DNA from: Minisyncoccota bacterium
GTDB lineage: Bacteria; Patescibacteriota; Minisyncoccia; Phycocordibacterales; UBA918
Assembly (NCBI GenBank): GCA_022841645.1
Contig: JALHRC010000013.1
Span: forward strand, 1 to 38,642
DNA: 38,642 nt
Direction of reading: 5' to 3'
The translations under genes and the position numbers were made by a program. Positions 1-7,241 of this stretch are shown piece after piece (positions within the stretch are counted from its first letter, which is position 1; the number at the start of each line of letters is the position of its first letter). The notes under the pieces are model-generated. The model was not told where the DNA came from. It searched no databases and worked only from the letters and a program-made list of their open reading frames with translations.

Positions 1-391
1 AGGTGGTATATGAATAACGTTTTGTTATGTGGTTTTTTAATATGCTGCGGTTTCCCCTCCATGACTGCCTAGCATAACAAAATTTCCCCCGATGCAAGCA
101 TGCGGGGAAAAGATTGATTATATCGGAATCGACATTACCTTTCTTTGTACCCAACATTGCTGAGTTATGTTCACGAAAAACAAGTATAAAACCTGCTGCC
201 TGTACTTCCTCGTAAAGCTTTTCGTAGTTGGTACCATTCTGGACGTAACCTAAATAGTAGTACGCCTTTGTTACACTATATTTTCTTTCTAGATACACTC
301 GAAAGCGGGCCAAGTCTATTACCCATACAGGGTCACGCTTAGTAGTCCCCATATGCAGATTCTGCCCATCGACGTACGCAATATTTCCCAT
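1..391 (-). CDS. NYN-domain (LabA/DUF88-like, PIN-fold) putative nuclease, truncated by window edge; C-terminal half looks atypical
   Basis: Own translation from ATG at 391: MGNIAYVDGQNLHMGTTKRDPVWVIDLARFRVYLERKYSVTKAYYYLGYVQNGTNYEKLYEEVQAAGFILVFREHNSAMLGTKKGNVDSDI... Open to the window edge with no stop. VDGQNL and KGNVDSDI are typical NYN signatures. Not in the ORF track because it has no stop. Confidence 0.65.
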   Translation of the reverse strand, partial: MGNIAYVDGQNLHMGTTKRDPVWVIDLARFRVYLERKYSVTKAYYYLGYVQNGTNYEKLYEEVQAAGFILVFREHNSAMLGTKKGNVDSDIINLFPACLHRGKFCYARQSWRGNRSILKNHITKRYSYTT

Positions 392-410
392 TACAAAAAG
401 TATATCAACG

Positions 411-440
411 AAAGCCGCACACCGTAAGGTGTGCGGCTTT
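411..440. terminator. Hairpin, probable terminator
   Basis: Perfect 13-bp inverted repeat AAAGCCGCACACC-GTAA-GGTGTGCGGCTTT between the toxin stop (481) and the NYN start (391). Confidence 0.75.
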
Positions 441-480
441 CTACCAGGACGAACCTCTACCGAAGGTCCGGCCTCCGGAG

Positions 481-828
481 TTAGTCGAGCTCCCTTCTAA
501 TTGCTTCGATACGATGTTTATCCTCGTTTGCCTGGTCAGCTTTGTGATAAAGCTCGATATGGTAAAACGTTACAGTGTTTTTATGATAAGCATAAATCAG
601 TCGCAGGGCGCGTTCACCTCGCAGGGCGCGACATGCTAAACGTGCCTTTACTACTAGATATGTTTCGGAAGCATGGAGGGTAACAAAATTTGTTCCTATG
701 CCCTCCGGAGTATCTAGTAGGACCTTTTCAATAGTGTCGATATCGTTTTCTAAAGTACGAAACTTTTTAATTAGTTTCTTTAGGTCGCGCTCAAATTCTG
801 GCGTCCTCTTAAAGTGGTCCATAATCAC
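481..828 (-). CDS. RelE/ParE-like toxin (type II TA)
   Basis: 115 aa, FKRTPEFERDLKKLIKKF...LRLIYAYHKNTVTFYHIELYHKADQANEDKHRI, a RelE-like pattern. Starts at GTG 828 or ATG 822 and overlaps the 3' end of the upstream antitoxin ORF. Confidence 0.7.
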   Translation of the reverse strand: MIMDHFKRTPEFERDLKKLIKKFRTLENDIDTIEKVLLDTPEGIGTNFVTLHASETYLVVKARLACRALRGERALRLIYAYHKNTVTFYHIELYHKADQANEDKHRIEAIRRELD

Positions 829-1540
829 GGACAGACGTCTCGCTAGGACGGTAGAATACGTGCTCGTAATTTAGGACATCTTTCTCTCCAGCCACTCGCC
901 ACGGGGTATCGATGTGCGACAGGTCAGATAACTCTTTCCCCGAGAGGTGCGCCAAGCGCGCTAGCTCATCATCAATATGCTTGAGCTCCTGTCCGGTAAG
1001 AAGAGAGACGTCTGGCTCCGTAGTCGCCATATAGCGCGTTTGGTCATGGCCAAAGTACTTACTTTTCACTTCAACCACCTCGCCAGTCAGCTTCATATCA
1101 CGAATAACTTTTGCAAACGATACCGGGGTCGGCCCAAACTTATTTTTAATGTAGGTAGCACCAATAAGCTGTCGTTCGTACTTCTCGTAAAAATCAAAGT
1201 CAATGAAGTAGAGCAATTTATACAAGGCCATTTGCCCAATGTTTGGTCGATTTCCTACTTTGCTAAGGATATAAAGGAATGTCTGGCGAAACTTCAGGGC
1301 GTTTTCCTTAGGAATTTCGCGTATTTCTACTGGTTCCTTTACTTCGGGGATAGTGCTGTGGCGGTCTAGGGCGGCGGCCTCCGTTTGAAGGGCACGGGAG
1401 AGCAGCGCCCGCTCTTGCGGAGTTGGCTTACGCTCGCCTTTTTCAAGCGCTACATAGGTTGGCCGTGATACGCCAAGGGCCTGTGCTACCTCAGTCTGCG
1501 ACAACCCGAGCGCCTCACGCTTATCTTGTATCCAAGTCAT
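809..1540 (-). CDS. XRE-type HTH plus Panacea (DUF4065/SocA-like) antitoxin
   Basis: N-term HTH MTWIQDKREALGLSQTEVAQALGVSRPTYVALEKGERKPT. C-term Panacea-like LYKLLYFIDFDFYEKYERQLIGATYIKNKFGPTPVSFAKVIRDM. The track start at 1558 is a TTG; ATG 1540 is preferred. Confidence 0.75.
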   Translation of the reverse strand: MTWIQDKREALGLSQTEVAQALGVSRPTYVALEKGERKPTPQERALLSRALQTEAAALDRHSTIPEVKEPVEIREIPKENALKFRQTFLYILSKVGNRPNIGQMALYKLLYFIDFDFYEKYERQLIGATYIKNKFGPTPVSFAKVIRDMKLTGEVVEVKSKYFGHDQTRYMATTEPDVSLLTGQELKHIDDELARLAHLSGKELSDLSHIDTPWRVAGEKDVLNYEHVFYRPSETSVRDYGPL

Positions 1541-1659
1541 AAAGCCATTATGGCACAAAATTACTACTATTACAATATTACTGTGTATAATGTAAAGATG
1601 TAATATCTGCCTATCAGCCGCTCCACGTTGATCATTACTACTTAATCTAAATTGAACCT

Positions 1660-1791
1660 ATGGCCCAACGAAAGACGAGTGCGAGTGCTGGTCGTGCTGC
1701 TAGTCGCGTACTGCGCAACGGTCGTACCAGCAAAGACTCAAAGAAGGCTGCCGGCAGTGCCCTATCCCAGCGGGCACCCAAGAGAAGGTAA
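1660..1791 (+). CDS. Small basic protein (43 aa), conserved-looking
   Basis: Own translation: MAQRKTSASAGRAASRVLRNGRTSKDSKKAAGSALSQRAPKRR*. Divergent from the TA operon and followed directly by a hairpin. Below the 60-aa cutoff of the supplied track. Confidence 0.55.
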   Translation: MAQRKTSASAGRAASRVLRNGRTSKDSKKAAGSALSQRAPKRR

Positions 1792-1796
1792 CAGAC

Positions 1797-1828
1797 ACAA
1801 AACAACCACCGCGAGGTGGTTGTTTTGT
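1797..1828. terminator. Bidirectional A/T-flanked terminator hairpin
   Basis: ACAAAACAACCACC-GCGA-GGTGGTTGTTTTGT, 14-bp perfect stem, between convergent ORFs 1660-1791(+) and 1843-2367(-). Confidence 0.85.
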
Positions 1829-1842
1829 AACGCAGTCATAGT

Positions 1843-2367
1843 CTATCGACTGTGGCGCGGTGCATGATTGATTGTGTGTACCAAAAGTTGTAATGCTTCC
1901 TCCACATCTTCAACCGTGCATGCTCGAGCGTTTCGTTGTCTAAGATGTACCGAATTTCGCATTCTCGCTAGTTCAGTAATTCGCGCTGCTGTTTGAGGAG
2001 TAAGCACAGTACCCTCCATCATTTGAACAAGTTCTCTGAGATTAATTTCTGATTCTGTTTTAGCAACTTTACATTCTACTGCCATAATGACAGGGCCTTC
2101 CGTATTACGACTTTTGTATGCACTATTGATAGTGATCTTATCTTTGTATTCCACCTTGGTTATCTCATCACCACGTAACTCACGAATATAATGCAAAATC
2201 GCCTCAATAATTGAGACGATGTACAAAATGATTACCCGATAGGTTTCTGTGCGGTAGGAATCGTTTCGTTGCTCATTCTTTGATTCTTCGTAAAGAGCGT
2301 AGATATAGCCAATTGCGTCGTCAATTCGTTGTCGCAAGATGGTGTCTCTAACGAAATCCAGCTCCAT
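1843..2367 (-). CDS. HEPN-like domain protein (putative RNase/toxin)
   Basis: 174-aa predicted helical protein with C-terminal TELARMRNSVHLRQ, compatible with a HEPN R-x(4-6)-H motif. Sits 1 nt downstream of a 56-aa ORF. Confidence 0.45.
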   Translation of the reverse strand: MELDFVRDTILRQRIDDAIGYIYALYEESKNEQRNDSYRTETYRVIILYIVSIIEAILHYIRELRGDEITKVEYKDKITINSAYKSRNTEGPVIMAVECKVAKTESEINLRELVQMMEGTVLTPQTAARITELARMRNSVHLRQRNARACTVEDVEEALQLLVHTINHAPRHSR

Positions 2368-2368
2368 G

Positions 2369-2539
2369 TTAGCGACCGGCCTTGGTCATTTTGAGCAACT
2401 TTGATAGTGAAGGGAGACCTTCATTTCGGAGTACTGTGTGTAGGTGGGCATCCGAACGATAACCAAGGTCAACCCCATATTTCTTTTCGATTGTTTTTAC
2501 GAGTGTATCCCCTCGTTTTTGGCGAAGAAGCTTTGACAT
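2369..2539 (-). CDS. Small ORF (56 aa), putative partner of the HEPN-like gene
   Basis: Own translation: MSKLLRQKRGDTLVKTIEKKYGVDLGYRSDAHLHTVLRNEGLPSLSKLLKMTKAGR*. Its TAA is separated by 1 nt from the ATG of the HEPN-like gene. Below the track cutoff. Confidence 0.6.
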   Translation of the reverse strand: MSKLLRQKRGDTLVKTIEKKYGVDLGYRSDAHLHTVLRNEGLPSLSKLLKMTKAGR

Positions 2540-2600
2540 GTAGTAATAGTACCAGTATGGATATTTGAGTCAACAGTACTGTAGTCAACTAATGCATCGA

Positions 2601-2631
2601 AACAAAACAACCACCTAGTGGTTGTTTTGTT
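2601..2631. terminator. Terminator hairpin nearly identical to the one at 1797-1828
   Basis: AACAAAACAACCAC-CTA-GTGGTTGTTTTGTT, 14-bp stem, 27 nt past the stop of the minus-strand helicase gene. Confidence 0.85.
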
Positions 2632-2657
2632 GCCATACATAGGTTTGACCTCCGGAG

Positions 2658-4675
2658 TTACAACTTTTTTACAAACACACCTAACACTTTAAACTCATCC
2701 CCCTCCACCAGTTTCCGTGGCTTATGTTCTGGATTACTTGATCGGGGCTTAAGAAGTAAACCATCACTCTCGTAATGTATTTCCTTAAGAGTTGCATCAT
2801 CTCCGATCAGGACTACAGCAACGCCACTTTCTGCAGAGTAATTCTTTCGGCAGAGAATGTAGTCCCCATCTTCAACACCTATTTCATTCATGGAGTCACC
2901 CCTCGTTAGTAGCACAAAATACTTAGCCCCTGGCCGAATCAGTGACGCTGGTACCGGGTAGGTTTCGTGAGCTACCGGATCAGCGTACATCAATTCACCG
3001 CAGCCAACTGAGTCATATAATGGTATATCAATTATCGCCTCGACATACGGTGACCGAATAGGTTCCAACTTATCATTTAGAGGTAAGTTCTCTGTGTATT
3101 TGCCTTCTGCTACCTCTTTAAAATACTTTCTGAGGTTCTCATCAACTATGTAAACATACGTACCGAGCACGCCTCGAGTAAGGAGTGTGTGGTAAATGTT
3201 TTTTATATATAACTCAAGTTCTTTTGGGTCGCTAATGCCGTTTCTACCGTTGATGTCAAAATACTTTGATCGGTCAATTACAAATTTTTTATTTATAGGA
3301 TCAAATGTAAACTCTGGTCCTATAATGACACCGACATAGTTCAGATCGTATCCTTGAACAGTATGAATGCAACCGACTTCATTTACCGCATTTGGAGAGT
3401 TAACCCAGTCGTGAGTGGTCGAATTCCACACAAGTCGCAAGCCATCAATTTCAATATCGTAATCCTGGTTTGACGTACTTTTAGGCTTGGTATGCCAGGG
3501 CCACGCATAGCCTGAAACAACCCGGGCTAGCTTATGACTACTATCTTTTGCTTTTATTGCATCGACCATCTTATGAACATCATCAAAGATTTTGAATTCA
3601 TAATTCTTAAAGGCGGTGACTTCAGGTTTACGATAGCTAAATAGTGCGCCAATAAAATCTATGAATTCATTTCCTGCTCCAATACGCATCTGGGTGGTGA
3701 GTTCAAACTCTCGTGCTTTAAGGCGTTCAAAATCTACTGGCCGGATATCAGCCGGTTTAATACTTTGATTTTCGTCATAAAGAAAGATTTGATACGTCGA
3801 AGACTGCATTATCCAATCCAACTGCGTTGCTTCTTTAGATAAAGCAAGTTGTCGATTTACATTGTCATAGCTTCCATATCCCATAATACCTTTGCGACGT
3901 TGTAGCCTATGAGACTCATCTACAATGAGTAGATCATACTTGGTTTTCACGACATCGTTAGGGCCAATGACCATGCTCGACTTTAAACCCTTAACTTTAG
4001 CAAACACGCGACTCAGTGTTCCTCGCAAGGAACTCATAGGCACAACAAAACCAATTTTCAAATGTCTAGTTTCTTGCTGATCTAGCAGGTACTTGCAAAG
4101 ATACGTACCCAAAATTGTTTTTCCTGTTCCAGGTTTGCCATGAACAATGAACGTTTGTGAAAGATTACGCGAGATTTCTTCTGCAATCGATTTTGCCACT
4201 AGTAACTGGTCATCAGTCAGCGATTTATACGGGGAATACTTAAATAAATCGGTGTTCTTAATAAAATCTAACGAGTGCTTCACCAGCCCGTTTTTGCGAA
4301 GCGTCTCCCATAAAACTTCAAATTTTGTCTGATATAGAACCTTATTGTAGTAATTATGATTTTTAAGACCACCATTACTATTCTGCAAAACGTACTTACC
4401 ATCTGCAGCGACGTACTGTATTAACCACGCTTCAATATCAAAAGCTGCTGAAAGGTTAAATTCTTCATCAGAAATTACATGAATTTGCTTTAACTTCCTA
4501 CGCTCAGGGTTTTCAAAGTGCTGTTTACTTCTTGATCCAACATTGATCGACTGACCGATGTATGCCCCCGTGAGTTTTCAAGCACGTACACCACCGGCCA
4601 GTTACGGCCAAATTTATACGCCTTGATACGGTCAAGACTATCTTTAGCGAAAGGAAAGACTTGAATCTCTGACAT
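2658..4675 (-). pseudogene. GIY-YIG nuclease - Schlafen group 3 (DUF2075) SF1 helicase/ATPase - S24 (LexA-like) peptidase fusion, interrupted by one frameshift
   Basis: Track ORFs 4490-4675 and 2658-4388 join if one G is added to the C5/G5 tract at 4565-4569: ...RNWPVVYVLENSRG|AYIGQSINVGSRSKQHFENPERRKLKQIHVISDEEFNLSAAFDIEAWLIQYVAADGKYVLQNSNGG... Walker A HGKPGTGKT, Walker B LLIVDESH, C-term RGDSMNEIGVEDGDYILCRK...DATLKEI (S24 Ser/Lys dyad pattern). May be a sequencing indel rather than a true pseudogene. Confidence 0.8.
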
Positions 4676-4677
4676 AC

Positions 4678-5025
4678 TTATAGTTCGTTGTATTTACTGG
4701 AGACGCCCTTAGCTTTTTCCACTGGATATTTTGCTTCGTTTTTGTCCATCTTTTTATCAAGCGCAGTAACAAGGTCGATGTTGTAATGGTTAGCGAGCAT
4801 AATGACCCAATATAGAACATCTGCCAGCTCGTCAGCCATCTCGGACTCCTTGCCAGGCTTCATTTTATTGTCCTTTGTCCACTGGAACAGCTCGAGTACC
4901 TCGGCCGCTTCTAACTGAAGAGAAATAGCCAAATTTTTAGGGTCGTGAAATTGTGACCAATCCCGGGCCTTGCAGAAAGCACTGATTCTTTGCACCAGGG
5001 CTTTATACCTATCATTATCTTCCAT
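4678..5025 (-). CDS. MazG-like nucleotide pyrophosphohydrolase
   Basis: 115 aa: FCKARDWSQFHDPKNLAISLQLEAAEVLELFQW...EMADELADVLYWVIMLANHYNIDLVTALDKKMDKNEAKYPVEKAKG. Its stop lies 2 nt before the ATG of the GIY-YIG ORF. Confidence 0.9.
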   Translation of the reverse strand: MEDNDRYKALVQRISAFCKARDWSQFHDPKNLAISLQLEAAEVLELFQWTKDNKMKPGKESEMADELADVLYWVIMLANHYNIDLVTALDKKMDKNEAKYPVEKAKGVSSKYNEL

Positions 5026-5079
5026 GTCAAAACAGTAGCATTTTAAGGCTTTTTTACAACACAGTAGGAAGGCGGAGCA

Positions 5080-5253
5080 CTACCCCTTCCAATCCTCAAT
5101 CACCACCTTACTTCCCTTCTGCACCACGCGCACCTTTTGTCGTTCCCTCCAGCCCAGGGCGCGGATAATATCGATAGGGATAATAACGCCCATACTGCGT
5201 CCGGCCCCGCTGCGGGTTAATTTGCGAACGTTGCTGTCGGAGCGCGGTTTCAT
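5080..5253 (-). CDS. AbrB/SpoVT (MazE-type) swapped-hairpin DNA-binding protein
   Basis: Own translation: MKPRSDSNVRKLTRSGAGRSMGVIIPIDIIRALGWRERQKVRVVQKGSKVVIEDWKG*, AbrB-like (GVIIPIDIIRALGW...VRVV...VVIEDW). The track's 5108-5290 ORF is the wrong frame. Confidence 0.7.
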   Translation of the reverse strand: MKPRSDSNVRKLTRSGAGRSMGVIIPIDIIRALGWRERQKVRVVQKGSKVVIEDWKG

Positions 5254-5266
5254 TATTGAAAGTGAT

Positions 5267-5300
5267 GCTACTGAGCGTGCTCCGGAGCATGCTCAGTAGC
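5267..5300. terminator. Long GC-rich hairpin downstream of the transketolase operon
   Basis: GCTACTGAGCGTGCTCCGGAGCATGCTCAGTAGC, 34-nt near-perfect palindrome (one G/T opposition). Confidence 0.7.
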
Positions 5301-5305
5301 AGAAG

Positions 5306-6295
5306 TTATGTAGCAATTGCAGCGGCAGCGCGCACAATGGCGGCCGTGTCCATGCCGTAATGAGCGACGAGTTCGTCGGGCTCACCAGATTGACCAAACT
5401 GGTCACGAACGCCAATGCGCGCAATCTTGGTGGGGCGTACTTCAGACAGATACTCGGCCACCGCACTCCCGAGGCCGCCAGCTACTTGGTGCTCTTCCAC
5501 CGTCACGAGCACCCCATGTTCTTCCGCAAAGGCGCTGAGTGCTCCCGTATCAAGTGGTTTGATGGTCGCCATGTGAAGCACTCCGGTACCGATGCTGTGC
5601 TGCTCACTCAGTTCCTTGGCTGCCATAAGCGCGTTGTGGGCGAGGGTACCTGTGACTACAATGCCAACACGCTTCTCGTGTGCCTCATCACGAAAGGCAA
5701 GCTGCTCGGCCTTGCCAATAGTAAAGGGTGACTCTGGTGTTGTGACCACCGGCGTGTTGCTGCGGCCGATGCGGATATAGACGGGGCCAGCGTGGCCGGC
5801 AGCAGCCAGCGTTGCCTTGCGCGCCTCGTGGTAGTCGGCAGGGGCAATCACTATCATATTAGGCATTACGCGCATGATAGCGATGTCTTCGATGGCTTGG
5901 TGCGTAGCACCATCGGGGCCGACCGAGACACCGGCGTGGGCGCCAATAATTTTTACGTTACTGTCGTTGTAGGCAATGGTAGTACGGATCTGCTCCCAGT
6001 TACGGCCTGGGGAGAACATAGCGTACGAAGCAATAAACGGCACCTTCCCCATCATGGCCATACCAGCAGCAACCGAAGCCATGTTTTGTTCGGTGATACC
6101 GACCTGCACAAAACGCTTGGGAAACTTTTCGGCAAACGGCAGCGTACGGGTGGACTCGGTGAGGTCGGCCGAAAGAGCGACCACACGCTCGTCGCGCGTA
6201 GCGGCTTCCACCAAGCCATCCCCGTAGCCATTGCGGCTCGGTACCTGCTCGATGTCCTTGGTTCCCACGCGGGGGTCTAGGTGTGATGCAAACAT
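5306..6295 (-). CDS. Transketolase, C-terminal subunit
   Basis: 329 aa; ADLTESTRT..., GITEQNMASVAAGMA, FSPGRNWEQIR, transketolase pyrimidine/C-terminal domain signatures. Confidence 0.93.
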   Translation of the reverse strand: MFASHLDPRVGTKDIEQVPSRNGYGDGLVEAATRDERVVALSADLTESTRTLPFAEKFPKRFVQVGITEQNMASVAAGMAMMGKVPFIASYAMFSPGRNWEQIRTTIAYNDSNVKIIGAHAGVSVGPDGATHQAIEDIAIMRVMPNMIVIAPADYHEARKATLAAAGHAGPVYIRIGRSNTPVVTTPESPFTIGKAEQLAFRDEAHEKRVGIVVTGTLAHNALMAAKELSEQHSIGTGVLHMATIKPLDTGALSAFAEEHGVLVTVEEHQVAGGLGSAVAEYLSEVRPTKIARIGVRDQFGQSGEPDELVAHYGMDTAAIVRAAAAIAT

Positions 6296-6298
6296 AAT

Positions 6299-7189
6299 TT
6301 AAGAACCCTTTTCAATAAGGCCAGCGAGCGTGCGTAATTTCTCGAGTGCCACTTTCGCCTGCTCGCTTTTTGGAACACGATCCTCCGGCCCCTTCCCGGG
6401 CGGGTTGCCATGCCAGCGGAAGTCGCGCTCGAAAACATCGACACCCTTGCTCGCAATCGTGTGAGCAATAATCAGTGACGGCTGACTATAGACAGCTTGG
6501 GCTTTACCAATGGCGTCATTCACCGACCGAATATTATGACCGTCGACTTCCTGTACATCGAAATTAAATGCTTCAAATTTTGCCGCCAGTGGCTCGAGCG
6601 GCATCACGTCCTTGGTGTAGCCGTCGATCTGGATGCCATTTCTGTCGACAATGACGATGAGGTTGTGGAGTTTCTCTTTGCCTGCGAGGAGAGCCGCCTC
6701 CCAGATTTGCCCTTCATTCAGTTCCCCGTCGCCAGTAAGGCAGTAAATATATTTTGAGGAGTACGGGTTGTCGATGCGTTCTGCAAGTGCCATCCCCACT
6801 GCCTGCGAAAGGCCGGAGCCCAAGGGACCAGAGGTAGTCTCAAGCCCGGGCAGAGCGGTGCGGTGCGGGTGGCCCTGGAGGCGGGTACCAAACTTACGTA
6901 AGGTGAGCAGTTCTTCGATCGGGAAATACCCGGCGTGGGCGAGCGTGGCGTAGAGCACTGGAGCAATGTGTCCATTACTAAGAATTAGTCGGTCGCGCTC
7001 TGACCAAGTGGGGTTTTTGGGATCGTGGCGGAGAACATGGAAATAAAGGAGGGTGAAAATATCGGCCATCCCTAAAGGACCAGCCGTGTGGCCACTCCCG
7101 GCCGCTGTCAGCATTTCGATAATACTTTGTCGAATGGCGTTAGCCTGAAGCTCTAAAGAACGCACCTGATGCGAGGCGAGATACTGCAT
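6299..7189 (-). CDS. Transketolase, N-terminal (TPP-binding) subunit
   Basis: 296 aa; GSGHTAGPLGMADIFTLLYF, LSNGHIAPVLYATLA, GPLGSGLSQAVGMALAERI, CLTGDGELNEGQIWEAALLA. Confidence 0.95.
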   Translation of the reverse strand: MQYLASHQVRSLELQANAIRQSIIEMLTAAGSGHTAGPLGMADIFTLLYFHVLRHDPKNPTWSERDRLILSNGHIAPVLYATLAHAGYFPIEELLTLRKFGTRLQGHPHRTALPGLETTSGPLGSGLSQAVGMALAERIDNPYSSKYIYCLTGDGELNEGQIWEAALLAGKEKLHNLIVIVDRNGIQIDGYTKDVMPLEPLAAKFEAFNFDVQEVDGHNIRSVNDAIGKAQAVYSQPSLIIAHTIASKGVDVFERDFRWHGNPPGKGPEDRVPKSEQAKVALEKLRTLAGLIEKGS

Positions 7190-7241
7190 GATGAGCGTAG
7201 TATAACAAACGTCTGCGGAAGCGAGCGTCCCTCACTGTTAG

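Noticed and set aside
1652-1867. Track ORF MNLWPNERRVRVLVV... (71 aa)
   Set aside because: Runs through the terminator hairpin and is out of frame with the more protein-like 43-aa ORF at 1660-1791.
5108-5290. Track ORF MLRSTLSSITFNNETALRQQ... (60 aa)
   Set aside because: Wrong frame of the AbrB-like ORF at 5080-5253 and initiates inside the palindrome.
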